From Proteobacteria bacterium UBA2133 (lineage in GTDB: Bacteria; Pseudomonadota; Gammaproteobacteria; Arenicellales; UBA868): 16,394 nucleotides of DNA. The position numbers and the translations under genes were made by a program. The stretch covers positions 3,392 to 19,785 of the forward strand of contig DCXP01000065.1 in NCBI GenBank assembly GCA_002327725.1. The letters run 5' to 3'. The notes below the pieces were generated by a model. The model searched no databases. It saw only the letters and a program-made list of their open reading frames with translations, and was not told the DNA's origin. Shown here piece after piece: positions 7,913 to 15,813 of this stretch. The stretch's first letter is position 1, and the number at the start of each line of letters is the position of its first letter.

Positions 7913-8923
7913 TCAGCCCTCGGCTCGTGCCTCCCGCGAAAGCAGCGCAGTCACGGCATGTTCCGGGTTCAGGCCTTCAAAGATGATCCGGTAGACCTGC
8001 TCGCTGATGGGCATCTCGACGTCGAGTGCTTTGCTCTTTCGATAGAGTTCCCGCGCTGTATTGATACCCTCGGCCTCCTGGCCGATGGCCTTAAGCGCCT
8101 GGGAGAGATTCTCGCCCCGGCCAATGGCGAGACCTACCCGGCGGTTTCGGGATTGATCATCGGTGCAGGTCAGGATCAGGTCCCCCAGGCCTGTCAGGCC
8201 CATGAAGGTATCGGCCCGCCCGCCAAGCGCCTGACCAAGCCGGGCAAGCTCGGCGAGCCCACGCGTAATGAGGGCAGCTCGGGCGTTGGCGCCGAATCCG
8301 AGTCCATCGCTGATGCCTGCGGCAATAGCCATCACGTTCTTGATCGCGCCGCCGAGCTGGACGCCCCGCAAATCGGTACTGGTATAGACCCGGGTACGCT
8401 GATCCCGGAACCAGGCCGCAATGGCGGCAGCGTCATCGTGGTATTCTGCGGCGACGGTCAGTGCGCTGGGGAGTCCCCGGGCAACTTCTCCGGCAAAACT
8501 CGGGCCCGAAACCACCGCCGGAACGGCGTCCCCACCCATGACCTCCTGGAACACGTCGCTCAGCAGCAGTGAAGTCTCTGGTTCAAAGCCCTTGGCCCCC
8601 CAGCAGATATAGCGACGCTGATCACCCGGCAACTGTGCTTTCAGTCGTGTCAGGACTTCACGAAATGCGTGGCTGGGAACGGCGAGGACCAGGTGGGCTG
8701 CTTTTGCCGCCTGTGTGAAGTCGTCCGATGGTGTCACCCGTTCATCCAGCGGGATGCCCGGGAGATAGGCTTCATTGCTTCGGCTCTGTGCCATGGCTTG
8801 GGCGTGGCCGGGCTCGCCACTCCACAGCAGTGTCTGTTGTTCACAGCGCCCAGCGAGCAGGGCCAGGGCGGTACCCCAGGAACCGGCCCCAATCACCGCG
8901 ACACGGTAGGGCGAAGCGCTCAT
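7913..8923 (-). CDS. gpsA: Glycerol-3-phosphate dehydrogenase [NAD(P)+]
   Basis: Reduces dihydroxyacetone phosphate to sn-glycerol 3-phosphate in the cytoplasm, giving the backbone for phospholipid synthesis. The 336 residues match the family length. The N-terminal Rossmann motif VIGAGSWGTAL lies at 10-20, with the second family motif WGAKGFEP (Lys111) and VSGPSFAGEVA at about 138-148. The catalytic region GGAIKNVMAIAAGI contains Lys195. GLTGLGDLILTCT and the following SRNRRVG are the C-terminal domain signature. The ATG start is well placed relative to the Rossmann strand. It is the last gene of a leftward group; secB ends 48 bp upstream, the order common to many gammaproteobacteria. cysE, which follows gpsA in E. 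coli, is absent here. Confidence 0.97.
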   Translation of the reverse strand: MSASPYRVAVIGAGSWGTALALLAGRCEQQTLLWSGEPGHAQAMAQSRSNEAYLPGIPLDERVTPSDDFTQAAKAAHLVLAVPSHAFREVLTRLKAQLPGDQRRYICWGAKGFEPETSLLLSDVFQEVMGGDAVPAVVSGPSFAGEVARGLPSALTVAAEYHDDAAAIAAWFRDQRTRVYTSTDLRGVQLGGAIKNVMAIAAGISDGLGFGANARAALITRGLAELARLGQALGGRADTFMGLTGLGDLILTCTDDQSRNRRVGLAIGRGENLSQALKAIGQEAEGINTARELYRKSKALDVEMPISEQVYRIIFEGLNPEHAVTALLSREARAEG

Positions 8924-8971
8924 GGCGCTGCCCGACGCGTTGGGCGAATGCCTGGTGCTCGGCGCAAAGCC

Positions 8972-9466
8972 TCAAGCCGTGGTGGTCGGTTCTGCCCCAC
9001 CGTTGGTAGTCTGGCCGGCTTCCTGGTTTTTCTTCTGCAGATACATGGCATCGAAATTTACCGGGCCGAGCAGGAACTGTGGAAAACCGCCCTTGGAGAT
9101 CAGGCCGGCGACGGTCTCGCGCAGGAACGGAAACAATACGTTCGGGCAGGCCGCTTCGAGCATCATTTCGTGCATTTCCGGACTGCTGCCCTGGACCGTG
9201 AAAACCCCGGCCTGCTGAACTTCTGCTAGAAATATCGCCTGCTCCTCATGCCGGGCCGTCACCGTGGCTTTCAGGGTGACCTCGTAAATGTGCTGTTCGG
9301 CGTCGACAACGTTCTGCTGCACCTTGAGATCGATCTCCGTTTCGGGCCGGTAGTCTTTCCAGGTAAATACCTCGGGACTCCGGGGAGATTCAAAGGAGGC
9401 ATCTTTGATGAATACCTGATGCAGTTGAAATGTGGATTTTGCGGATGAGTCGGCAGCTTGGTTCAT
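8972..9466 (-). CDS. secB: Protein-export chaperone SecB
   Basis: Homotetrameric cytoplasmic chaperone that keeps precursors unfolded and hands them to SecA. The core FQLHQVFIKDASFESP (about residues 13-28), the following PEVF, the strand YEVTLKATVTAR, and the segments CPNVLFPFLRE and GGFPQFLLGPVNFDAMY are unmistakable. The 164-residue protein is close to the usual 150-170. The ATG at 9466 was chosen over an in-frame TTG at 9493, which would overlap the rhodanese stop. A weak GGAAA lies about ten bases upstream of the ATG. The C-terminal tail (KKNQEAGQTTNGG...) is hydrophilic, as usual for the SecA-contacting end. It sits 16 bp after the rhodanese gene, so the two are probably co-transcribed. 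grxC, commonly between rhodanese and secB, is missing. Confidence 0.97.
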   Translation of the reverse strand: MNQAADSSAKSTFQLHQVFIKDASFESPRSPEVFTWKDYRPETEIDLKVQQNVVDAEQHIYEVTLKATVTARHEEQAIFLAEVQQAGVFTVQGSSPEMHEMMLEAACPNVLFPFLRETVAGLISKGGFPQFLLGPVNFDAMYLQKKNQEAGQTTNGGAEPTTTA

Positions 9467-9482
9467 AGGTTTTCCGTCGGGT

Positions 9483-9905
9483 TCAGCGCTCAAGCGGCAG
9501 GTTCTCTTTTTCCCACGCCGCGAGCCCCCCGTTCAGCGTGTAGACCTTCTTGAATTCGTTCTTGCGCAAGACCGCGGCAGCCCGGCTGGCGCGCTGACCG
9601 CTGCGGCACGACAGTACGATCGGCCGGTCCTTGGTGCGAAACTTCTCGAGTTGTCCGAGCTGGTCCTTGATCTGCGAGACCGGGATGTTGATCGCTTTGG
9701 GAATATGCCCCTTTTTGAACTCGTCCGGCTCGCAGACATCAACCACAACGGCGTTTTCCTTGTTGATCAACTGCGGCAGCTGGACGGCACTGACCTGATT
9801 GGCACTGCCGCCGCCTCGACGAACCGTGTCGAAACCGATGAGCAGTGAAATGACGATCAGGGCGGCGAAAAGATGCCAGTTACTGGTGACAAACGCTAGG
9901 TCCAT
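9483..9905 (-). CDS. Membrane-anchored rhodanese-like sulfurtransferase (YibN-type)
   Basis: Single-domain rhodanese, likely a sulfur (persulfide) carrier or transferase. Residues 11-24 form one hydrophobic N-terminal segment, followed by Arg29-Arg30, which predicts a single membrane anchor with the domain on the cytoplasmic side. The domain runs from about 38 to 137, with VVDVCEPDEFKKGHIPKAINIP (58 is Cys; Arg is also common there) and the active loop SCRSGQRAS with catalytic Cys100. Unlike E. coli YibN, whose active loop is degenerate, this copy looks catalytically competent. NGGLAAWEKENLPL is the usual C-terminal end. The ATG start lacks a strong Shine-Dalgarno sequence. It lies 84 bp downstream of the ArsR gene on the same strand and 16 bp ahead of secB, the neighbourhood of yibN homologues in other gammaproteobacteria. 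Confidence 0.92.
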   Translation of the reverse strand: MDLAFVTSNWHLFAALIVISLLIGFDTVRRGGGSANQVSAVQLPQLINKENAVVVDVCEPDEFKKGHIPKAINIPVSQIKDQLGQLEKFRTKDRPIVLSCRSGQRASRAAAVLRKNEFKKVYTLNGGLAAWEKENLPLER

Positions 9906-9989
9906 GAGGGCTTACTGAAAGGGCACAGGGAGCGGTAGTCTACAACAGGCAAATGGCGGCGAGGTCGGCCAGTTGCCGTCCCGCCGGGC

Positions 9990-10352
9990 CTATTCGTGGG
10001 TGCTGCAGAAGGCCTCGCGCATCGTCTCCATCAGGGCCAGAATCTTGTCATCACCGATGCGATAGTAGACTTTGTTGGCATCTTTTCGTGCCGCCAGAAT
10101 GCCCTTGTCGCGCAGGATGGACAGATGCTGGGAGATGTTGCTCTGCGACGTGCCCACAAGGTCCACCAGATCCTGAACACTGGTTTCGTTCCCTTCCGCG
10201 AGGATACACAGGATCTTAAGGCGCAGCGGGTGGCCCATCGCCTTGAGTGACCGGGAGGCTATGTACAGGTCCTTCTCGTTGGCCAGAAAAAGCTGTTCCA
10301 CCCCGACTGCCTGATTACCGGGGTAGTCGATATGTCTCTCGGAAAGCGCCAT
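9990..10352 (-). CDS. ArsR-family transcriptional regulator, candidate dithiol (persulfide) sensor
   Basis: Winged-helix repressor of the ArsR/SmtB family, 120 aa. SLKAMGHPLRLKILCIL (about 35-51) opens the domain. SVQDLVDLVGTSQSNISQHLSIL (about 58-80) is the helix-turn-helix with the recognition helix, and KDANKVYYRI (about 90-99) is the wing. The arsenic motif ELCVCDL is absent. Two cysteines, Cys49 and Cys116, are 67 residues apart, very near the spacing of the reactive pair in SqrR, BigR and YgaV, which form a di- or tetrasulfide with persulfides; that function is inferred here. The frame stays open to 10472, but the ATG at 10352 was chosen: it has an AGG at about -12, and the upstream stretch holds the promoter and an inverted repeat. 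A rhodanese lies downstream on the same strand, which fits a sulfur-related role. Other ligands (metals, other thiol stress) remain possible. Confidence 0.88.
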   Translation of the reverse strand: MALSERHIDYPGNQAVGVEQLFLANEKDLYIASRSLKAMGHPLRLKILCILAEGNETSVQDLVDLVGTSQSNISQHLSILRDKGILAARKDANKVYYRIGDDKILALMETMREAFCSTHE

Positions 10353-10382
10353 GCGTTTTAACCTGTTTCCTTGGAATATTAA

Positions 10383-10406
10383 AGAACTATTATACACTAA
10401 TGTTCT
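10383..10406. promoter_or_regulatory. Imperfect inverted repeat, candidate ArsR operator
   Basis: The 24-bp AT-rich element has matching outer arms AGAAC (10383-10387) and GTTCT (10402-10406) with partial symmetry inside. It begins 30 bp upstream of the regulator's ATG in an otherwise GC-rich region, and covers the likely -10 box of that gene. Size and position suit an autoregulatory ArsR-dimer site. Binding itself is an inference. Confidence 0.5.
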
Positions 10407-10417
10407 AAAAACCTGAA
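10389..10417 (-). promoter_or_regulatory. Putative sigma-70 promoter of the ArsR gene
   Basis: On the minus strand a perfect TATAAT (10389-10394) is preceded, at 17-bp spacing, by TTCAGG (10412-10417), a weak match to the -35 consensus. Transcription would start near 10382, giving a short leader of about 30 nt before the ATG at 10352. The -10 box lies inside the inverted repeat. Confidence 0.5.
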
Positions 10418-10532
10418 GTTTTCCCTCAGGATCGGGTGCTTTTTCAACGGCCAGAACCCCTTTTACGGTCACAGTCTGATCGCAGCCGGGCGGTATACTG
10501 AAGAAAACTTAGATAGTTGTTTTAACCCCAGC

Positions 10533-11843
10533 ATGTTCTCCCGCGATATGAAATTAATCAAAACAGTCGGCTTTTTTGCCTCTTTAATGCTGTTCGGGCT
10601 GGTGGCAATGCCGCAAACGGCACACACCGATGAGGGTCCAGACGCAACGGCGCTGCCGATCGAGGATCTGCGGCTTTTTGCCGAGATATTCAGCATGATC
10701 AAAAGCGATTATGTTGAGCCGATCGACGATGCCACGCTCCTGCGCGACGCCGTGCGGGGAATGCTGGGCGGACTCGATCCACACTCGAGTTACCTCGACC
10801 CGGAGTCATTCCACGAGATCAACATCGATACGCGGGGTGAGTTCGGCGGTCTCGGGATTGAAGTGACTCTCGAAGACGGCGTGATCCGGGTAGTCGCTCC
10901 ACTCGATGGCACGCCCGCCCACCGGGCCGGCATTCAAAGCGGCGACCTCATTATCCGGCTTGACGGCATGACCGTGAAGGGCAATTCGCTGGACAGCGCG
11001 GTGGAGCAGATGCGCGGCGAGCCGGGCAGTGAGATCACCCTGACCATTGTGCGCGAAGGGGTTGACCAGCCATTTGATGTCACGCTCAAACGGGCCATTA
11101 TTCAGTTGCACAGTGCCCGGGGAGAATTACTGGAAGACAGTTATGGCTATGTGCGGGTCAGTCAGTTTCAGTCGGGTACCAGTGCATCACTGCGCCGGCA
11201 ACTGGAGCGGCTCGAGGAGCAGGCAGGCAGGCCGCTCAGCGGGCTGGTGCTGGATCTTCGCAACAATCCGGGCGGGGTGCTCAATGGCGCCGTCGAGGTG
11301 AGTGATCTTTTCCTGCGCGACGGGGTTATTGTTTCTACCCGGGGACGCACCGCTGATTCTGATTACACCTTCAGCGCCACCGGCCGCGATGTGCTCGATG
11401 GCGCCCCGATGGTGGTTCTGGTAAACCGGGGTTCGGCTTCGGCCTCCGAGATCGTCGCCGGCGCGCTGCAGGATCATGGCCGGGCGCTGATACTCGGGGC
11501 CAAGACGTTCGGCAAGGGTTCCGTGCAGACCATCCTTCCCATGAACAACGGGGCAGCACTGAAACTGACTACCGCCCGCTATTACACGCCGAACGACCGC
11601 TCGATCCAGGCAACCGGAATCGAGCCCGACATTGTGAGCCGACGGCTGCAGTTTGCCGATGCGCCGGCCCACTCGGGAACCCGCGAGGCTGATCTTGCGG
11701 GGCACCTGGAAAACGAAACCGCGGGTAGCGACGACACAGCGGGGAAAGGCGGCTCTGAACGCCTGCAGGATCGGGACTTTGAGGTGGGTGAGGCGCTGAA
11801 TCTGCTGAAGGGAATGGTGCTGGCCCGCCGTCCGGCCGGCTGA
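10533..11843 (+). CDS. ctpA: S41 family carboxy-terminal processing protease (CtpA-like)
   Basis: Periplasmic serine protease of the tail-specific/CTP group, which trims or degrades envelope proteins such as peptidoglycan hydrolases in related bacteria. The N-terminus has a basic stretch and hydrophobic core (about residues 7-26) ending in PQTAHT, a Sec signal peptide. A helical N-terminal domain follows (MLGGLDPHSSYLDP at about 77-90), then a PDZ domain (about 104-185, with EFGGLGIEV and AGIQSGDLIIRLDG). The S41 core has LVLDLRNNPGG (239-248), NRGSASASEI with Ser303, and FGKGSVQT with Lys328. The 25-residue spacing of this Ser/Lys dyad is the same as in E. coli Prc. At 436 aa the length is standard. 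An in-frame ATG at 10548 (Met6) could be the true start; neither has a good ribosome binding site. A TATACT at 10494-10499 may be its -10 box. The gene is not preceded by envC or gpmI as in pseudomonads. Confidence 0.95.
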   Translation: MFSRDMKLIKTVGFFASLMLFGLVAMPQTAHTDEGPDATALPIEDLRLFAEIFSMIKSDYVEPIDDATLLRDAVRGMLGGLDPHSSYLDPESFHEINIDTRGEFGGLGIEVTLEDGVIRVVAPLDGTPAHRAGIQSGDLIIRLDGMTVKGNSLDSAVEQMRGEPGSEITLTIVREGVDQPFDVTLKRAIIQLHSARGELLEDSYGYVRVSQFQSGTSASLRRQLERLEEQAGRPLSGLVLDLRNNPGGVLNGAVEVSDLFLRDGVIVSTRGRTADSDYTFSATGRDVLDGAPMVVLVNRGSASASEIVAGALQDHGRALILGAKTFGKGSVQTILPMNNGAALKLTTARYYTPNDRSIQATGIEPDIVSRRLQFADAPAHSGTREADLAGHLENETAGSDDTAGKGGSERLQDRDFEVGEALNLLKGMVLARRPAG

Positions 11844-11866
11844 CCGGTCCCCGGGTATGCCGGCTC

Positions 11867-12283
11867 TCAGGAGTCGACCTGACAGCGCCACGATGCGACC
11901 TCGACCTCGCGTCCTGCTTCAAAGAGCCAAAGTGACCCTGGCGTGATCAGTGTGGTGGGCTGGTTTTTGTTCGGGTCGCTGCGGGAGTGTTTGCCTGACC
12001 ATCGCATGACCAGCGTCGCCTCATCGGGGCAGTCGTTCTCGGCAAACACCATGCACTCTGAAAACCCGATCTGGGCGACCCGGTGAACCTTGAGATCAAG
12101 CGGCATATTATGGCAGCCCGGCTCCTCACGGCCCGGAACGAGTGATAACTCGGACAGCTGGCCCATGCTGTTGATGCCGTAAAAGCGGATATGGGCGCCG
12201 GGAACTGTCTGTGCCGGCGTCTGGGCACACCCGCTCAGCCACCCGAGCAAAAGTGCGGCCACGATACGGTTCCAGAATCTCAT
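11867..12283 (-). CDS. Putative lipoprotein of unknown function
   Basis: I do not recognise the family. The 138-residue protein begins MRFWNR, continues with a hydrophobic stretch (about 8-18) and ends the signal at the lipobox LSGC (Cys19), so it should be lipidated by Lgt/Lsp. The +2 residue is Ala, which by the usual rule favours outer-membrane sorting. The mature part has four further cysteines (57, 77, 85, 134), enough for two disulfides, and a strand-rich look ending in SLWLFEAGREVEVASWRC. The ATG at 12283 was chosen over longer in-frame starts because it yields a clean lipoprotein signal; the upstream Shine-Dalgarno is weak. It converges on ctpA (23-bp gap) and is divergent from polA. 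The codon and base composition are like the neighbours, so it is probably a real gene. Confidence 0.72.
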   Translation of the reverse strand: MRFWNRIVAALLLGWLSGCAQTPAQTVPGAHIRFYGINSMGQLSELSLVPGREEPGCHNMPLDLKVHRVAQIGFSECMVFAENDCPDEATLVMRWSGKHSRSDPNKNQPTTLITPGSLWLFEAGREVEVASWRCQVDS

Positions 12284-12495
12284 TAGCCGCTTTGCCGTCT
12301 GGTCCGGGGTGGTGGGAAAAGGAGCGAGGCGCATGGGCAAGTTGCGAGTGCAAAAGACCGCGGGATTGCACAACGATCATCGCCCCTAAAAGGGTTGAGT
12401 GCAAGGCCTACAGACCCAGGTCAGGAAACGTATACTGGCCCTCGTTCAACCAGACCCCGTAGACCGCAACCTTAACGGATACGCCCGCACACACT

Positions 12496-15186
12496 ATGTC
12501 GAAACAGCTGGTACTTGTTGACGGCTCGTCGTATCTGTATCGGGCCTTTCATGCCATGCCGAATCTCGCCAACTCACGCGGCGAGGCCACCGGTGCGGTG
12601 TACGGTGTCGTCAATATGCTGCGTCGACTCCTGCGCGAATATGACACGCCTTATTTTGCAGTCGTGTTCGACGCGCCGGGCAAGACCTTTCGCGACCGGC
12701 TTTACAGTGCGTACAAGGCAAACCGCCCACCCATGCCGGACGAGCTGCGCTCTCAGATCGATAAGGTGCACACGGTCATCCGGGCGCTCGGCCTGCCGCT
12801 GCTGTCAGTACCCGATGTCGAAGCTGATGACGTGATCGGTACGCTCGCCCGGATGGCGACCGCACACGGTATGGAAACCCTGATCATCAGCGGCGACAAA
12901 GATCTTGCGCAGTTGGTCGATGCGAGCGTACGCATGTGCGACAGCATGAAAGACGTGGTCTACGATGCGCAAGGTGTGGAAGCAAAGTTCGGCGTACCGC
13001 CGGAACGGATCGTGGATTTTCTGGCGCTGGTCGGCGACACCTCAGACAACATCCCCGGAGTCCCCAAAGTCGGGCCGAAGACCGCGGTACGCTGGCTCAA
13101 GGAATACGGCTCACTGGGCCAGTTGGTGGCGCAGGCCGACAGTGTCTCGGGAAAGGTCGGTGAGAACCTGCGCGCTGCGTTGGATCAGTTACCGCTGTCA
13201 CACCAGCTTGCTACGGTGAAGTGTGATGTAGCACTCGAGCAGGGGCCCGCCGACCTCAAGGTCGGAACACCTGATGATGATGCATTGCGCCAGCTGTACG
13301 CCGAGCTTGAGTTCCGGACCTGGCTGGCAGATCTTGGCGGTCTTAATGAAGCGGACCAGGAAGACGGCAGGGACAGCGCCCAGTACGAGATCGTGCTGGA
13401 TACAAAAGTCCTGTCCCGCTGGCTCAAGCGGCTGTCCGAGGCGCCGCTGTTTGCCTTTGATACCGAGACCACGTCCATCGATGCGATGCGCGCGCGGATT
13501 GTCGGGGTCTCTTTTGCGGTAGCGCCCGGTGAGGGGGCTTATGTACCGCTGGCGCACGATTATCTCGATGCACCGCAACAACTGAACCGCGAGGAAGTGC
13601 TCGAAGCGTTGCGCCCGTTGCTGGAAGATCCCGACCAGGAAAAAGTCGGCCAGAACCTCAAGTACGACTGCACCGTGCTCAGCAACCACGGCATCTCACT
13701 CGCCGGAATGCGTTTTGACACGATGCTCGAGTCCTATGTGCTTGACAGCACCGGATCGCGTCATGACATGGACACGCTGGCACTTAAGTACCTTGGGCAC
13801 AAGACCATCTCTTACGAGGAGGTCGCGGGCAAGGGCAAGAGCCAGTTATCGTTCAACCAGGTGCCCCTGGAGCAGGCAGGCCCCTACGCCGCTGAGGATG
13901 CCGAGGTCACGCTGAGGCTGCACCAGTTACTGTTCGAACGGCTGCGGCAGGAGCAGGGCCAGCGGGAACTTTTTGAACGAATCGAGATGCCGCTGGTGCC
14001 GGTGCTGTCGAAGATCGAGCGCACCGGTGTGCGCGTCGACTGCGACATGCTGGCAGCGCAGAGCGCCGAACTGGCCGAACGGATTTCCGAGCTTGAGGCA
14101 AAGGCGTACGAGGAGGCCGGGGCCGCCTTCAATATTGCTTCCCCAAAGCAGATTCAGGAGATCCTGTTTGAACGGCTGGCACTGCCGGTACTCGCCAAGA
14201 CACCCAAAGGCCAGCCGTCGACGGCCGAGAGTGTGCTGGTGGAACTTGCCGAGCAGCATGAACTGCCGCGGTTGGTTCTGGAGCATCGGGGACTCAGCAA
14301 ACTGCGCTCGACCTATACCGAAAAACTGCCCACCCTGGTCAATCCCGATACGGGACGGGTTCATACCTCCTACCATCAGGCTGCCGTTGCGACCGGACGG
14401 TTGTCCTCCAGCGACCCCAACCTTCAGAACATCCCCGTGCGAACCGCTGAGGGCCGGCGTATCCGTGAGGCCTTCGTGCCGGCTCCCGGCATGCAGCTGA
14501 TCGCCGCTGATTATTCGCAGATCGAGCTTCGTATCATGGCGCACCTGTCGGCCGATGAAGGGCTGCTGGGGGCTTTTGAGAAAGAAGAGGATGTCCACCG
14601 GGCGACGGCCGCCGAAGTGTTTGGCGCAGCGGTGGAGGAGGTCTCCGCTGATCAGCGGCGCAGTGCCAAGGCCATCAATTTCGGACTCATTTACGGCATG
14701 TCCGCGTTCGGTCTGGCCCGCCAGCTGGGCATTGAGCGAGGCCAGGCGCAGGAATACATCGACCGCTATTTTGAACGATACCCCGGGGTGCGTACCTTCA
14801 TGGATACGATCAGAGCACGGGTGCGCGAGCAGCGCTTCGTCGAGACGGTTTTCGGCCGCCGGCTTTTTCTTGCAGACATCAGTTCGAGCAACCATGCCCG
14901 AAGGCAGGCCGCTGAGCGCGCCGCCATCAATGCGCCGATGCAGGGAACGGCCGCTGATCTGATCAAACTTGCGATGCTGTCGGTGGATGAGTGGCTGCGC
15001 GAGGACAACAGCGGTGCATGCATCATCATGCAGGTTCACGACGAGTTGGTGCTGGAAGCACCTGAGTCAGATACCGCCCGTGTGGCCGGTGCGGTGTCCG
15101 AACTGATGGCTTCGGTGGCTGAGCTGGCGGTCCCGCTGAAAGTCGATGTCGGCGCCGGTCCCAACTGGGCACAGGCGCACAGTTGA
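12496..15186 (+). CDS. polA: DNA polymerase I
   Basis: Removes RNA primers and fills gaps in replication and repair. All three domains are intact in 896 residues. The N-terminal 5'-3' exonuclease (about 1-290) has VEADDVIGTLA, SGDKDLAQLV and GDTSDNIPGVPKVGPKTA. The 3'-5' proofreading domain keeps all its residues: Asp322 and Glu324 (FDTET), Asp391 (NLKYD), Tyr464 and Asp468 (YAAED). The polymerase has motif A DYSQIELR (Asp672), O-helix RRSAKAINFGLIYG with Phe729, and motif C QVHDELV (Asp849). Numbering is consistently 33 less than E. coli Pol I; Phe729 equals Phe762, the residue that disfavours dideoxynucleotides. The ATG start is natural (MSKQLVLVDGSSYLYRAFHAMP), but no Shine-Dalgarno is visible. 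The 212 bp upstream to the lipoprotein gene hold a TATACT (12431-12436) without a good -35; nothing else was seen. engB converges 9 bp downstream, leaving no room for a Spot 42-like RNA. Confidence 0.98.
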   Translation: MSKQLVLVDGSSYLYRAFHAMPNLANSRGEATGAVYGVVNMLRRLLREYDTPYFAVVFDAPGKTFRDRLYSAYKANRPPMPDELRSQIDKVHTVIRALGLPLLSVPDVEADDVIGTLARMATAHGMETLIISGDKDLAQLVDASVRMCDSMKDVVYDAQGVEAKFGVPPERIVDFLALVGDTSDNIPGVPKVGPKTAVRWLKEYGSLGQLVAQADSVSGKVGENLRAALDQLPLSHQLATVKCDVALEQGPADLKVGTPDDDALRQLYAELEFRTWLADLGGLNEADQEDGRDSAQYEIVLDTKVLSRWLKRLSEAPLFAFDTETTSIDAMRARIVGVSFAVAPGEGAYVPLAHDYLDAPQQLNREEVLEALRPLLEDPDQEKVGQNLKYDCTVLSNHGISLAGMRFDTMLESYVLDSTGSRHDMDTLALKYLGHKTISYEEVAGKGKSQLSFNQVPLEQAGPYAAEDAEVTLRLHQLLFERLRQEQGQRELFERIEMPLVPVLSKIERTGVRVDCDMLAAQSAELAERISELEAKAYEEAGAAFNIASPKQIQEILFERLALPVLAKTPKGQPSTAESVLVELAEQHELPRLVLEHRGLSKLRSTYTEKLPTLVNPDTGRVHTSYHQAAVATGRLSSSDPNLQNIPVRTAEGRRIREAFVPAPGMQLIAADYSQIELRIMAHLSADEGLLGAFEKEEDVHRATAAEVFGAAVEEVSADQRRSAKAINFGLIYGMSAFGLARQLGIERGQAQEYIDRYFERYPGVRTFMDTIRARVREQRFVETVFGRRLFLADISSSNHARRQAAERAAINAPMQGTAADLIKLAMLSVDEWLREDNSGACIIMQVHDELVLEAPESDTARVAGAVSELMASVAELAVPLKVDVGAGPNWAQAHS

Positions 15187-15195
15187 CGCTGATGT

Positions 15196-15813
15196 TCAGC
15201 CCGTCTGCGAGAGCAGATCGGCTATCCGCTGACGCGCTTCATCGATACCGATGCCGTGGCTCGCAGAAAAAAGCTGCGCCGTGGCGAGCGGCATCTGGTT
15301 GAGGGACTGCTGGGCTGCGCGCAAAGCCTGCAGCCGTTTTCCCTGACCGAGTTTGTCGCTCTTGGTCAGCAGGATGTGTATCGGTAGGTCGGCCGCGGCA
15401 CACCACTCGATAAGTTTCCAGTCAGGTGCGCTAGGCTCGCGCCGGCAGTCGACCGGCAGGACCAGTGCGCGAAGAGACACACGCTCTTCGAGATAACGCT
15501 GGACAGTCTTCTGCCAATGCTGCTGCAGGGCTGCCGGGACTTTGGCGTAGCCGTAGCCGGGCAGATCCACCAGACGAAAATGCGCATCCACCCGGAAGAA
15601 GATAATCTGCTGGGTCCGGCCAGGGGTCTTGCTGGTGCGGGCCAGCGCCTTGCGCGAGGTGATCGCGTTGATGGCGCTCGACTTTCCGACATTCGATCTT
15701 CCGGCGAACGCAACTTCTGCACCGGTATCCTCTACCCAGTCGCGCGGGTGGTGCGCGGCGCAGTGATACTCGGCCTTTCGCAGCAGTTGCGGTTCGCAGG
15801 TCGTTGAAGTCAC
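15196..15813 (-). CDS. engB: Ribosome biogenesis GTP-binding protein EngB (YihA/YsxC)
   Basis: Essential-type small GTPase that helps assemble the large ribosomal subunit. The G motifs are in order: G1 GRSNVGKS (about 38-45), G2 region KTPGRTQ (62-68), G3 DLPGYGYA (83-90), G4 TKSD (150-153) and a G5-like FSAS near the C-terminus. From a GTG at 15813 the protein is 205 aa, close to the 195-210 usual for the family. The frame is open to a TTG at 15888, but that would give an atypical, low-complexity extension. GTG 15813 has no Shine-Dalgarno, so its start is less certain than the gene. It is convergent with polA (9 bp) and divergent from cytochrome c4. The same polA/engB/cytochrome c4 neighbourhood is common in gammaproteobacteria. 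Confidence 0.95.
   Translation of the reverse strand: MTSTTCEPQLLRKAEYHCAAHHPRDWVEDTGAEVAFAGRSNVGKSSAINAITSRKALARTSKTPGRTQQIIFFRVDAHFRLVDLPGYGYAKVPAALQQHWQKTVQRYLEERVSLRALVLPVDCRREPSAPDWKLIEWCAAADLPIHILLTKSDKLGQGKRLQALRAAQQSLNQMPLATAQLFSASHGIGIDEARQRIADLLSQTG

Noticed and set aside
12284..12495. Additional small gene or RNA between the lipoprotein gene and polA
   Set aside because: Upstream extensions of the lipoprotein frame and a short plus-strand frame overlap here, but none has a ribosome binding site or recognisable protein; only a possible -10 (12431-12436) was seen.
13927..15039. 370-residue open frame on the minus strand inside polA
   Set aside because: It lies wholly antisense to the conserved polymerase domain, has no recognisable motif, and is explained by the codon bias of a GC-rich gene.
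15187..15195. Spot 42-type small RNA downstream of polA
   Set aside because: Only nine bases separate the polA and engB stops.
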